A stretch of DNA of 64,000 nt from Limanda limanda (lineage: Eukaryota; Chordata; Actinopteri; Pleuronectiformes; Pleuronectidae), in assembly GCF_963576545.1 (NCBI RefSeq), contig NC_083651.1, forward strand, positions 18,785,748 through 18,849,747, in the 5' to 3' direction. A model generated the notes under the pieces. That model did not search any database and was not told the DNA's origin. It worked only from the letters and a program-made list of their open reading frames with translations. Of this stretch, positions 20,201-32,173 are shown piece by piece. The position numbers were made by a program, and so were the translations under genes. Position 1 is the first letter of the stretch, and each line of letters begins with the position of its first letter.

Positions 20201-22959
20201 TCGTCACAGTGGGTTGTCAAACGTCACTGCTGTAACACTGTTTCACATATTTTTAGACCTTGTTTGACTTTGTGGGACAAGATGATGGTGCCAGTGAAAT
20301 CTTTGTGGTACAAGAAGCCACATCATCAAGATCAATTGAGAGCAGTTCCGCCGGGTCAATAATGGATCATGGCATAAAACCATCCTCAACTCTTTACGTA
20401 CTTTGGTTTTCAAATCACCATGTACAGGTAAATGTATATTGCATTGTATTTCCTGTCTCAAATGAAAATTGTTTTGTTTTGTGCAAGCTCATGTATTGTG
20501 TATGTTTGTCTTCAGGAAATTCTCTCAGGTCAACAAAATGATGGAGCTCATGCCCTAAACCATACATCTCCTGGTCAGTCGTCGCTGTCTGAGCTCTCAA
20601 CCCCGCAAAGTCTCTCTGTGCCCTCTCTCCAGTCTGAGCCCTCAACCCCGCAAAGTCTCTCTGTGCCCTCTCTCCAGTCTGAGCCCTCAACCCCGCAAAG
20701 TCTCTCTGTGCCCTCTCTCCAGTCTGAGCCCTCAACCCAGCCAAGTCTCTCTGTGACCTCCACCCACTCACTGCTGTTTGAGCCCTCTCTCCAGCCTCTG
20801 CCATCTGAGAACTCTATCCAGCCATCGCTAACTCTGATCTCACAACCGCAAGAAATCCTGACTGATGAAGAACCATCACTCCCTCCTTCACCTGTCCAGG
20901 AACCAATCATTGATCTTGATGAACAAGAGGAGACGGTTTCACAAACTCAGTCTCCTGTATCAACACATCACCTTAGAGGACCTGTGGATGAGTATGTGTT
21001 TCTCATTAACTTGACATTGATGTTTTTGGTGTATGTAAATATTACATTTTCTATACCATAAAAAGGACTAGCACTAAACCAAAGTCAGTGTGATGCCTAT
21101 ATCCTGTAACATTTAAGCAGGTGGTTAAAACTTAGAAAACATGGTACGTATTTGGCATATGAATAAAATGTATGAACTTCTTTGGTTGCAGGATTGATCT
21201 ACAGACCATATTGAAAAAACTGGTCAGCAAAGTAGATGACTGCTTCTCTCCAACAAGCAACCAAATAAATGTGTGCAGGGACAATGTTTTACCATGTAGC
21301 CTGCGGGCGTTTAAACGGAAGTCCTTCGACCCTGAAGCAAGACTGGATGTTGTCTTTGTGGATGAAGATGACAATGGTGAAGGGGCAGTTGACGAAGGCG
21401 GCCCGACCAGAGAGTACCTAAGGCTGTTGATGAGGGCCGTCCACCAATCAAACATCTTCGATGGACATGAGAAAGACCGGCAGTTGCGTCTTGATACGCA
21501 AGGTAAGGAAGCCCAAATTCTTGGGGCTGTCTTCATTCAACTGGCATAATTCTAGAAATGCATACACGGAAACCTATTTAAATTATTGCACTCCCTTATT
21601 TCTCCTGTCTTGATTTATTGTGGTTTTTTTACGTGTTCGTTTTAGCTTTACAGAGTAAACTGTACACCTGGGTGGGGAAAATGATAGCTGTGTGCATCAT
21701 TCATGGAGGAGTTGGTCCGCATTTCTTCTCGGAAAGGCTTTTCCGGCAAATCTGTGGAATAGAAACGACCCCGGCCACGGTCGATGAAGTTGGCGACCAT
21801 ACTTTTAGGGAGCAGTTGATGAAAGTAAGAAGGAGAAAGGTGTTATACATTGAATGTACAGTCTACTGTGACACAGCCCTCCAGTTGCTTTCTATTAACT
21901 TTCTATTTATGAAATGCTTCCTTTCATAGTGTACAACTATTGACATGTAATTTATATAGGATAGGTGTCCTTGTAGGCAGAGTTTGGATTGTAGACTCCT
22001 GCACATTTTAATTATCCTTGTCTTTATGTGCCACTCACTATCTTTCATTCTGTCTTTTCTTTCTTTTTGTCTTTCTTTCTGTCGATTTGTCTTTTCTTTT
22101 TAGATACAGGATGCAACAACAGTCAGAGAGGCAAACAATGCAATAACAGAGGCAGCAGATAGTCTCAGTATTATAGGTGCCTTGAGACATGTGTCCAGCC
22201 TGGAAGAGAAGGACTCCCTTGTCCAGTCAGCTGCTGACTTCTTTGTCAACGGCAGATTGGCGACTGCCCTGGACCAGTAAGTAATTGCCTCACCTGTCTT
22301 GTCTGTCCGAGAAATTAAACTCACTAGCCCAGGACAACTCACACTGTCACATGTTTTCATAGGTTTGCTGATGGGTTAAAAACCCTTGGATTACTCAAAG
22401 AGATGAGGGAGAATCCGGCCGTGTTCTTCAACTTCTTTGTCAATGAGGAAATTCCCCTTCAGGCGAAGGACCTGTGCAAGTTATTTGTTCCAGACTTCTC
22501 AGCGCAGGGCAGCAACCGGAGAAACCGAGAAAATATGACAATCTGCTTCTGGCGTGACTGGTTGATTGACATAGAAGGTATACTAATTATTCTACCAGTA
22601 ACAATATTGTATGTGAAAACATTTGATTTATTTTAAATTAACTTTTCTCCAATTCTATCAAGGTGTGAAAGGCATCACTTAATCACCGTTTCACACCACT
22701 TTCTTGTGTTACAGAAGGAGAATGCAGTCCAGTCACCCTTGAGAGGGTTTTGGAATTTTCGTCTGGAGCCTCTGTAGTCCCTCCACTGGGATTTCCACAC
22801 CCTCCTCAAATACAGTTCATTCATGAAGAGAACCGAATCTTCCCTGAAGCAAACACGTGTATTGTTACACTACGCCTGCCGCTGCACTCTTCTTATGAAT
22901 GGTTTAAAAAACATATGATGGAGGGAATTTTGCAAGCGCCGACCTTTGGTCTTGCATAA
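17223..22959 (+). CDS. Transposon-borne UBX-HECT ubiquitin-ligase-like protein
   Basis: Fifteen exons: 17223-17379, 17838-17960, 18794-19044, 19248-19358, 19530-19652, 19752-19829, 19912-19959, 20041-20166, 20257-20427, 20516-20991, 21192-21502, 21646-21824, 22104-22276, 22363-22577, 22715-22959. All are GT-AG with matching phases, about 928 aa, no breaks. Residues ~215-390 contain a charged coiled coil (QDQEYNDNLLVDQEKERKK) leading into a UBX-like fold (KFKYPDG...FDFVG), as in FAF/UBXN proteins that bind p97/VCP. Then come 15-residue serine/proline repeats. The C-terminus is a HECT E3 domain: GGPTREYLRLL, and the probable thioester cysteine in NTCIVTLRLP, about 35 residues from an FGLA end. 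Fish proteins annotated as G2E3-like share this HECT type. Role in transposition is unknown; target-site or protein turnover is inference. Confidence 0.85.
19248..19652 (+). repeat. Diverged exon duplication in the UBX-HECT gene
   Basis: Exons 19248-19358 and 19530-19652 share the coding block for SFPPLS-x-AP followed by DET (ttcccaccactctc at 19285 and 19565). They lie in the same frame with similar lengths (111 and 123 bp). This points to an old tandem exon duplication in the linker before the UBX part. Confidence 0.65.
20588..20770 (+). repeat. 45-bp in-frame minisatellite in the UBX-HECT gene
   Basis: Four near-identical copies of a 45-bp unit encode SEPSTPQSLSVPSLQ. The third base changes little between the inner copies. 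The unit is a multiple of three, so repeat-number change preserves the frame. The tract is a disordered linker between the UBX and HECT domains. Confidence 0.85.
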
Positions 22960-23365
22960 TGTTACCGTGTTTGTTTTTAAAATTGTTCAGTGCAGGTTGT
23001 TAGAGGGCATGCCTCTATTGTTCCCAATTGTTTTCTACATTCTAGTTTTACAAGTGCTCTTTAACTTGGCACTTGTTGTTCTAATCACAACCCCATCACC
23101 AGATTTGTGCCCACCCTCTGCCACTCTGCCAATGCTGGGCCCACGACACAGGCCACAATGCCTGTTAGTTGGGCATCAACCACAGCTGCCATCAAGTGCC
23201 AAGTGCACTTGCACCTTCACTTTTAATGATGTGGTACTCTGTTAATGTTATGTCCAATTTCATGCACTTTTAAATATTTTCTATGTCCAAATCTTACAAG
23301 TGCTCCTTGCCTCTGTGGCACTTGTTGTTCTCTTTACTGTGGTCATCCCCACTTGCTGCACTCTC

Positions 23366-23371
23366 AATAAA
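23366..23371 (+). terminator. Poly(A) signal of the UBX-HECT gene
   Basis: AATAAA in ctctcaataaagtgg lies about 407 bp after the stop codon and is followed by a GT-rich stretch (tggtcagtgctac). It faces the 3' end of the opposite-strand transposase gene. Confidence 0.55.
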
Positions 23372-23691
23372 GTGGTCAGTGCTACAATGATGCATTGTTG
23401 AGTGTATTTATATGCAGGGCCTATAATTTAACAAATCCTTTAAATCAGCATCCCAATAGCAGAAGGCCTAATAGACATAAGAATAAATGGCTTCTAGGCA
23501 GAATGGAAACATTCTCACACAAACATGGACTTTTGATCAATACTCGGACTAACAAGACTTTATCACTTTAGATCAAGCGTTTGCAATAATACACATTTGT
23601 TCCGTTTGTTTTGAAGACGTATGACCATGCATGATGCCAGCCTCTTGGGCACCTGTGGGCAGGACATGCAAATTAGTTAGACATCAAATGT

Positions 23692-23700
23692 ATATTTATT
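23692..23700 (-). terminator. Poly(A) signal of the IS3EU transposase
   Basis: On the minus strand aataaataaa lies about 250 bp beyond the transposase stop codon. It leaves roughly 320 bp between the poly(A) signals of the two convergent genes. Confidence 0.45.
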
Positions 23701-23946
23701 TATTGTACAATGTTGACCAAGCACAATGGGAGCAGTAACGCAACTATACAGCCCATCCCCCTACACAGAGTAGCCTAAACAGAGTCAGGCAGGGCGTGTC
23801 GGCGCTTGTCAACCAACAATAGGCCTACAATATGACATATGACAACACTTGTTGCTACTTCCAATGTCTTGACTGGCACACCCGGCATTAGCTACATCCT
23901 GGATAATATATGCAACCAATAAAATGTCTCTGGGCTTGGAATTGGA

Positions 23947-26195
23947 CTATACCTGATCAGTTTGCAAAATACTGACAATTGCAGTACAGCACACCTGATA
24001 TTTAATCTTCAGATCAGAAAAGTGTTGGATTGCATTGTGCACAGATGTCTGTTGTTGCCGAGTGAGGATGAGTTGAGGTGGCTCTACCCTTACAGCTGGG
24101 AACTCTTCCTCGTCAAGTGTAGGCAGTGTTTGAATTCCGTACTGCGCTAGGATGGCCTCAATGTTTTGGTCGCTGTAGGGATTTTCCCCAAACACATTGT
24201 TGACAGCTGTGCTGTCTGTGGCAATATTTCTGAGCATGCCCTCTGTCCAGAGTTGAGTTGGTGTGCGATTATTTTCTGTTCTCAACGGATGGAGGTTCCA
24301 GGCCTGTCTAAACTGCTCCAGTCTTTTCTGGATCTCCGGAAGATAAACAATATGCAGTGATAGTCTGTGGACATCATTATCTGGGTTTAGAACCTCTGAA
24401 TCCTCTAAGGAGTAGAACATATGGTAAAAGTGCTGCAACACATGCAAAAATACATCACGCCAAAGGCGTTCAATTCTCTGATTGTGAACTGATCGTCCGG
24501 TTATGAAACCTCTGTGTTCAAGTCCTTGAACTAGATGCATGAATAAAGCCACAAGGATGTTTTCACCACCATGGTCAGATCTAACTCTTGATGGTAGGGC
24601 GTAGAGGCAGGTTGCTTTCAAAAACTGAGAAAGCACTGTTGTGGAACGATTGTCTGTGCTGCAGCTGAGGTAAGTAATCAGACGGGAGTATCCATCAATT
24701 GCACCATGAGTGACAAAGCCCCATCTAGAAAGGTTGAAAAACAAATAAAATGATTACTTGAAATTATAATACTATTGACAGTAGTCTTGAAACAATATAG
24801 CTGTGAACTCCAGTTTTTCACTTGCTGAAGTTCTCTTCAAAATATAAAAGAATATATTGACAAGTCTGGTAGTAAGTATGACAAGTCTGGTAATAATAAC
24901 CTTATCAGACGCATGTTCCCATCAATGTGCCACAAACTGTTGGGGTAAGGTACATGATAAACACGTCTTGCAACTGTCCGGCTCCATCTCCTTGCAGCAG
25001 CAGTTGGATTCACCCGTGTCAACATCTCACGCACTCTGGACTGTGTAACAAAGACACCCCGTGTGCGCAACAGGGCTCGAATAATCTGAAACACATTTAA
25101 GAAAAGATCTACATTTTCTTGATATTCAAAAAACAATGGCACACAAATGTGAATTAAATACAGGCTAAAAATAAAGACCACCAATTACCTCATTTCCAGA
25201 ATTAGGATATTGGCCCTGAAGTTGCCTCACATGTTGTTCTAGTCCACCATCATCTATTGCAGGCCGCATACTTCTGACAGGTATACCCATCAACTTTGAC
25301 TTCTTGTACAGAAATGATGAGGAACACCCAAGTATTTCAGCAGTTTTTGCAATTGTATTGCCTTGCGCCAGCAGAAATTCTATCTGTTCTCTGGTAACAT
25401 CAATAGCTGGTCGGCCTGTTCTCCCTACAAAAAGAAAAAGTCAACAAGGTTTAAGTGTTGAGGCAGCATTGGACTGTTTATTAATTATAATTTAAAGTAG
25501 GCCAATATATCAGCATACCAATTCTCAAACATGCATTGAAATTGCATATTGTTAATGAATAGGCCAATAGGCTACCCTGGGTGTGGAGAGGCTTGAGGAT
25601 TTGCAAAAATACTGTATTTATTGCTGTGACCAGTCAGTGGACATAACAGTAAGACCAATACATTTAATGATTGCTGAAATAAGCACATGGATCAGTGTGC
25701 GAAATACCCATCAATATTCGGGGGGTCCCCATCTCCCCCGATTGTTGCGCCATATCGATCTAAATTTTCTCATGCAGTAGGCCTATTACATTACAATATT
25801 TCATGGATGCAAGCCAAGATAATCAGTCTAATAGGCTACATGACAAACACATGCACACACTTAACAATTTTGCAAACTGAAATAAACATTTGACAAAACT
25901 TCCTTTTACAACGGTGAAAAATCATTAAAAACACTGAACGGGAGCAAGTGTGCGGACTTTCCACTCTTTTTCATTTTGATAGTTATTTTTGTCCAGTAGC
26001 AATTGTTTTTTATTTCTTTAGTGTGACTTCTCAACATTACGTCTTCTGTTTGGCGCACATGGCTAATTTGCATACGCGCACAGGACTGGCTGGCTGCTTG
26101 GCAAAAAATAGAACATATTTGTGAATAAATGTTTAAAATTCTGAATACTGGACATGGTGAGCTTAAACACATTGAAATTACCATTAGTGACAATA

Positions 26196-26269
<74 letters not shown>

Positions 26270-26950
26270 GAAATTTGAGACCCCAAAATTTGAGAGACCC
26301 CTCTCAAATTTTGCTTTTGAGGCTTTCAGGGGGTCTCATGGGATAGGGGATAGTCGGGGGGTGCCCAGCCCCCCCGACCCCCCCGTATTTCGCACACTCC
26401 ATGTGGTAGGCTATGCCACTCGTTTTTTTGTTTGTTTATTTTTTATTGACCAATGTACAAAATCCATAACCACTCGGTTATCGGGTCACCCATGCAGGAG
26501 CGATAGAGCAAACTCCATGACTCTGACCCATGCAACTTGTTTTTGTATTTTCACAAACAATCAGACGTGGTCTGAACCGTGCACCTGCATGTCCGTAGGA
26601 AACACTATCGCCACTATGTCGCCACAACTATTTTACGTAGCGAACTAATGCATATTATAGCTTAATATATGAATGCAGTGATAAACGGACACACCTGAAC
26701 GAATGCGCCCGACAGAGAAACTTCGGTCTTCCCCAGCCTGGAAATGTGTGCCTACTAGATTTTTCAGTTCAGCCAAACTGCTTTTGAGTTCGTTGTTGGT
26801 CTCTGGTGATAGCAAATCTTCAATTCTTCCGAGATTTCTTTCACAGCTTTCAATCGAACGACGTTCTCTCTCTCCACAAATCCCCTGTGTGAGGGCTCGT
26901 TCAATTTCATGGCATTTTCTGGTGATTTTTTCGATTACAGCCAACGCCAT
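23947..26950 (-). CDS. IS3-like DDE transposase of the IS3EU element
   Basis: Four exons on the minus strand: 26950-26695, 25424-25189, 25085-24901, 24724-23947. All are GT-AG with matching phases, about 484 aa, no breaks. The N-terminus is a helical/charged region ([13 protein letters not shown]). Next is a helix-turn-helix-like part ([17 protein letters not shown]...[19 protein letters not shown]), then a second helical block like the IS3 HTH_21 segment ([11 protein letters not shown]...VREML). The catalytic RNase H-fold core follows: first Asp in LWHIDGN, AIDGYSR strand, second Asp in RSDHGGEN, and Glu in [10 protein letters not shown], with 34 residues between the last two (DD34E). I chose the ATG at 26950 (gtcATGG, good context); an upstream in-frame ATG at 27049 also exists. 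Intron 1 holds a fold-back insert. Confidence 0.88.
25682..26406. repeat. Fold-back repeat inside transposase intron 1
   Basis: The left arm cacatgga-tc-agtgtgcgaaatac (from 25682) and the right arm gtatttcgcacactccatgtg (ending about 26406) are inverted copies about 0.7 kb apart. G/C runs (cggggggt, cccccccgac) follow both arms. The insert contains a TA microsatellite. It may be a small non-autonomous element, but no target duplication was found. Confidence 0.45.
26202..26268. repeat. TA microsatellite
   Basis: Uninterrupted (TA)n of about 67 bp within intron 1 of the IS3EU transposase. It is self-complementary and prone to cruciform formation and length change. Confidence 0.95.
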
Positions 26951-27059
26951 GACTGCTCCTTTCTTATTCCCACTTCTTCTTTGATTATGGCGGCAATTGG
27001 AAATTACGTATTTCTGGATATCTAAAACGTCATGCCCAATAATTCGCACTCAAATGACG

Positions 27060-27335
27060 TTTGAGATATCTTTAACTTTAATTCTGCCTAGTCAAAACTG
27101 AATTACAGATATCTGCAATTGTCATTTAAGATGTGTGACGAGTTGAATGTCGTTTTCTGTGACGTCATTGCAGATATCTGTAATTCAGTTTCGCCTAGTC
27201 AAAACTGAATTACAGATATCTTTATCTGTCGTTTCGACTAGTCACAATTACATTACAGATATCTTGAATGAAAATTCCAACTATTCAAAATGTAATTACG
27301 ACTAGTCAGAAAGAAGTTGTTGATATCTACAATGT
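27060..27335. repeat. Right subterminal palindrome array of the IS3EU element
   Basis: Same motif vocabulary as the left array but shorter: about six GATATC cores (near 27064, 27112, 27172, 27215, 27256, 27323) and several CTAGTC motifs. The left and right arrays share words, not alignable sequence beyond short blocks, so they differ from ordinary inverted repeats. Confidence 0.8.
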
Positions 27336-28920
27336 TAATTCCGGATAGTCAAACGTAGTTGATAAATGACAATTCGGCTTGCCATAGACCTCGGAGCACG
27401 AGTTGTTGCCTTAGCGATGCACCAAAGATCCATCAATGCAACGCCCTAGTCGAAACTGGATTGATTTGATTGGTATACATAAATATTTCACTTTCTAAAA
27501 TAGCCTTGACAGAATATTGGCTTGATTAAGGACAACCTTCAGTTTTATTTTGAGATAAGTTGAATAAGTGCTGATGGTACTGAAGTGTATGTGTGACAGG
27601 GTTGGGTGAAGAGCTCCAGTGTCAGTCAGCCACCGGTTCCTACCGGATTGAATCATTCCCCACTTTTCAGTGTATTAAATGATTGTATACTGTATGTGTT
27701 ATGTTTTATGGACTTACTTATATTTGTCAATAAAAATGCCACACTTATTATAAATCGTTGTTCTTTTCAGTTCTGGCACCGTTTAGGCACTGGTACCATT
27801 TTTTAAGTATCAATTTGGCACCAGTAAGGGGAGAAAGAAACAAACCAACAAATTAAGTGCTTCCTGTTCACCACGTTCATAACTGTATGGTCATAAATTC
27901 CCTGTGTCTCTTTAGGTGTTATTGTAGCTACGCACCTTTTCCTGTTGAACATGCATCGTGTCGCTCTAGAGCTCCTTCTCTCTGAAAGCAGATTTCTATC
28001 TTAACAGTAGATCATCCTCAAGAGAAAACCCATGTGGAAAACTCATCCTGGAGTGACTTCTAATCTGCTCTTCCCCAGGTTATATCTACAACCTCGTCTC
28101 ACTCTCGTCTGTTGTGTACCGTCTCAGCAGCATGTGGGTTCCCAGGGGGCCGGTCTATTCCACACGGGCCCCCCCCTGCCCCGGGTGCTGACTCCGATCC
28201 AAGCGGCATCAGTCATCTCATCTCGGTCTCACGGTCATTAAAAAGCTGCTTCATTGTTCGTGAAACGATTTCTGCCCATGAATCGCAGACTGCCTGTTCC
28301 CTCACTCGCTCGCCGACTGTTGCTGCATATAAAACATCCGAAACATCTAGAATATGTAGAATATGTTGTCAAAGCAAAAAGACACCTCACTGTGTATCGG
28401 GACGAAGGTTTTCTTTCGCCGCCAGCTGTCTCGCTAGGAGATTGAAAGCGATGAAATATCACCCGGTTGCAATTAAGTCACATCACGCGTCGTCTTCCTC
28501 TCCCTGCGGTGTGGTCCTTCAAGTCTGGTGAAAACTTCCGTGATTGAACGCTTTGACAGATCTGATTTGGCTTTAATATCGTATTCTCCACCGCATGAGG
28601 CCTTTGTGCAAGTTTCCTCAGATACTATATCACATCAGACATTATTTTAGCAGTCTACTAAAAAATATATATTCCCAGAATGTTTAAGGCACATGTGAAT
28701 ATTTTATGTATTTTGCCATATCTTGTTTTGATCAAATTAAGACTGACTAATTTCCCGTCATGATCTCTCTATTATTCAAATTGACATTAGTCTCTTGGAC
28801 CCCAATCTAATTAAGGCTTAAGAAAATGTAATGAAATCCAGTTCGACAATCTAGCACTGGTTTCCCAGACCATGTCTAATGATCCATTGGCTTTCGTATA
28901 AAGTAATAGAAGCCGGAGGG

Positions 28921-28954
28921 AGGGAGAGAGAGAGAGGGAGAGAGAGAGAGAGAG
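28921..28954. repeat. GA-rich microsatellite
   Basis: Imperfect (GA)n tract interrupted by GGG, about 34 bp. Confidence 0.9.
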
Positions 28955-30616
28955 CAGGCCTCATCACATCAGCAGCTCCATTCTCCTCCATCGGCGACGC
29001 TCTTCCCCGGGTTACGGGATGAATCTCTTTTTAATCAGGCAAAACTCTCCCACACAGACGCAGCAGTGACACGACACCCACTCCTTCCCTGACGAACATT
29101 TGATGCACTGCCTCGCAGCGCCACGGGAGAAGCATCTCCCTGAACATATTATCTGGAAATTAACCACCATAGTTTGCCATGTCACCACCCTTGCAGGGGC
29201 TTCCTCTGTGGAATATGTATTTTCTCCAAGAAAAAGTTAATTGAAAATATGGATCAATAGTGTAACGACACACAAATCTTACAGAACTTGTTTTTCTATG
29301 TTCTAAATCACAAGAAAGCTCTGGTTGAAATACACTTAGAGACTGAAGGTCTTTGCACATTGATTGAGTGGAATGTCATTCACATTTCCCCTTCTGTATC
29401 CAGAAAACGTTATTTCACTAAATAATATTGTGGCTTTTATTATTATGACCCTGGTCTGATATTTCGATTGAAGCACTGTGATGAAGAACAACTTCCTCCT
29501 CTATCCAGTCTGATACAAAGTTAATTTGTCCATTTATTTGATATTTTTGTGTGACTCACAGTTATTCGTATGACGTAGCCGAGTTAAGATCAAGCGACAG
29601 GCGACAAAACCCCTGTCGAAAGAAAACTAATGAACCAAATGTGAACAGCTGAGACTGTTTACAAACAAACACGACCTTCGGCAAATTAAATACTCAAAAC
29701 AAAAACTATTGCCTCGGTGCCAGCTGTTGCATCAGTTCTCGAAACTGCTCCTGAACCTCAGAATCAGTGAAACTCAGCAAGTTCTTTCTTTATTAATTCA
29801 GTGTACACTCAGGTATTACATCTGTTTTTTTCTTGAAAGAAGCATCGGTGCTTGATGTTGATTCCATCTCTCTTTTCCCGAGGCACGTCACGCTTAATGT
29901 GAATAGATTAGAAGAGATTGGCTTCCAAATTATTTTCAACTTTGTGATATTTATTTGCATTGGGTCATCACACACTCCTACTCGCAGGCAGCTATAGCAA
30001 AAGGTGTATTACTGACAACCTTTTACACTTAATTTTTCAGAGGTCAACTGTGATATGATTGCATTTGTGCACTATAATTAAGGGTCTTTTGGTTAAGTTA
30101 ATGATGATCCTATTAATACTGATAACTCATCATCAGAATATGCAAACTGAATAAATGTGCTTAGTTCCTGTTCTGTCTGTACTCTTCGTTCCCTGGAGCC
30201 TTGCGATGCTCTGCATTAAAGCAACCTGTAGAAAAGATACAGCATTAAACTAGCGACAGGAACGTGTTTAGTTTCAACCAAATCCTCACGTGTGCATGTG
30301 CATGATTGCTCCTAAAAACCCATTGCATGAAAATGCTATTAGTCCACATGGTACCATTAAGAGTATTTTACTCTTATATGGTTATATGCAGATGAAAATG
30401 TGGTTATTTAGAAAACCACATGAATATAAACAAGATGCAAAAGCTATTCAAAGTGCCTCCCTCCACTGTCTGCTCATTGCTCTCTCCAGTGGAAAAAGAA
30501 CATCAAATAAAACAAAGAGGCAGTGAAGCTTAAAGAAACTTTAAACGGATGAATCTTCCCCCAGGTTTTTTTTTCAGTGCGGTTCAGGTAACGCCCAAGT
30601 CGGAGCCAGCTGATTT

Positions 30617-30862
<246 letters not shown>

Positions 30863-31027
30863 CAATCTGCTCTCTTCCCTGTAATGCTTCAGTTGATTTC
30901 TAGAGGCCTAAGGGCCATTTGCTTCCTCCAGCCACTCTGGCCTCCCAGGATGCCCCAGATGGATCCCATTCTGGGTGTTCATTGAAGTCATCCCAGCAGC
31001 CGACAGAAAAGGTCTCGCCGCTCCTCG

Positions 31028-31222
31028 TGTTAACATGTATTTCCCCTCTATTATGTTCATTGTGGTAAAAGGAAGTGTTCCCTTTGACCCATTACCTTTG
31101 ACCACGGGTCGCGCAGGGGTTTGTGGGAGTTCCGGAGCGGGTCTTGTTATTGACTGAGTCCGTGTATTGAGTGTGAGCAATAAACGTCTAAGTAATATAC
31201 GTCGTGTTTATTACGAGTAACA
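31028..31222 (+). repeat. 5' LTR of the copia element
   Basis: 195 bp, tgttaacatg...gagtaaca. It contains AATAAA at about 31180 (gagcaataaacgtc), serving as the R/U5-type poly(A) signal. The single difference from the 3' LTR is attacc versus cttacc near 31091. Confidence 0.95.
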
Positions 31223-31223
31223 T

Positions 31224-31239
31224 TGGTAGCAGAAGATGG
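31224..31239 (+). promoter_or_regulatory. Primer-binding site for initiator Met tRNA
   Basis: TGGTAGCAGAAGATGG lies one base after the 5' LTR. It complements the 3' end of vertebrate initiator methionine tRNA with one mismatch. The gag ATG overlaps it (31236). Confidence 0.8.
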
Positions 31240-31622
31240 CTGCTAATTACAAAGTTCCGCCAAAGTTTGACGAAGCTAGGCCATACGAGTGTTGGAAGAA
31301 TGAAGTCAATATCTGGAGACGTGTTACAGAGCTCGACAAAAAGAAACAAGCCCTCGCTGTCGCTTTGGGGCTTGACGGGAGAGCAAGGGAAACAGCCATG
31401 GAAATACCAGCGGATGATTTGGACAGTGATGACGGTATGGCGACATTGTTCGTGAAACTGGACGAGGTGTTTTTAAAAGAGGAAAAAGACCGTGCGTATG
31501 AAGCCTATTCGTACTTTGATGGGATCGTGAAGGACCGTGCTGTGTCCATGGCGGACTACATTATTGACTTTGAACAGAGATACAACCTTGTCTCGACGAG
31601 AAGAGCCGGCAGCTGGCGTTGA
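31236..31622 (+). pseudogene. copia gag, N-terminal part
   Basis: First frame of the polyprotein (MAANYKVPPKFDEARPYECW...). It has the copia Gag-like W, an EVFLKEEKDRAYEAYSYF segment and a DYIIDFEQRYN motif typical of the UBN2-type Gag region. It ends at a premature TGA (31620-31622). The homologous reading continues in another frame from about 31595, and some residues usually found between these parts appear to be missing, so a small deletion plus frameshift is likely. Confidence 0.75.
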
Positions 31623-32173
31623 CGGCGTGTGCGGAATTAACTTTCACCTCCATGAAATCAGCGCTGAAACGGATTTTCGGTGGGACAACGCCATGCACAT
31701 CAACCGGAATACAAGTGAACCAGGATGTGGCGTTCTTCACGGAGCAAAGACGGCACGCAAAGGGCAAATGGAATAACGTCACGCCACAGAGCGCACAACA
31801 GAGACAGCCGTTACCTGGCACCAACCCGCTGGATAAATTCGGTAAGCGATCGAGATGTGCTATTTGTCAGAGCACATTCCACTGGGCTAAAGACTGTCCG
31901 CACAGAAAGACTGAAGCAGTAAGAATAACTGAAGATGTTGAAGAATGTAACATCACACTGTTTACTGAAGCCTTGTCTGACTCAGAAATCTTTCTGGCCG
32001 AATCACTGGGGTCAGCCATTATTGACACTGCTTGTACTCGTACAGTGTGTGGTGAGAAATGGTTAGGAAACTACATTAAGGAACTCAGCCAAGACGGAGT
32101 TAATCAGATGTTGAAATCAGAAATACTCAGCTGCAGACCATTTCGATTTGGAGATGGAAATGTAGTGTGGTGA
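31595..32173 (+). pseudogene. copia gag C-terminus and protease start
   Basis: Continuation of the polyprotein in a second frame. It carries a CCHC zinc knuckle (CAICQSTFHWAKDC, pattern C-X2-C-X4-H-X4-C) for RNA binding and an aspartic-protease-like IIDTACTRTVCG motif, where the usual D-S/T-G is D-T-A, as in some aquatic copia lineages. It ends at TGA (32171-32173) just before pol resumes in another frame. This break lies inside the protease domain. Confidence 0.75.

Larger units (their letters stand above)
16423..27386. mobile_element. Intact-looking IS3EU-type DNA transposon
   Basis: A 10,964-bp element with short terminal inverted repeats (TATGGCAAGCCGA at 16423; TCGGCTTGCCATA ending at 27386) and a perfect 6-bp direct repeat gacctc on both sides (16417-16422 and 27387-27392). 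Its ends carry arrays of the palindromes AGATATCT and GACTAGTC. It holds two convergent genes: UBX-HECT (+, 17223-22959) and a DDE transposase (-, 26950-23947). IS3EU is the eukaryotic superfamily whose transposase resembles that of bacterial IS3; I recall 6-bp duplications for it, which agrees. All splice sites are canonical and all exon phases match in both genes, so the copy may be autonomous. Confidence 0.85.

Noticed and set aside
23947..23960. Further exon after CAG|gtatag at the end of the IS3EU transposase
   Set aside because: A donor-like sequence exists just before the stop, but no convincing acceptor and exon follow; the TAG stop fits the phases.
26154..26307. Open frames rich in Ile-Tyr repeats
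   Set aside because: Produced by the TA microsatellite in an intron.
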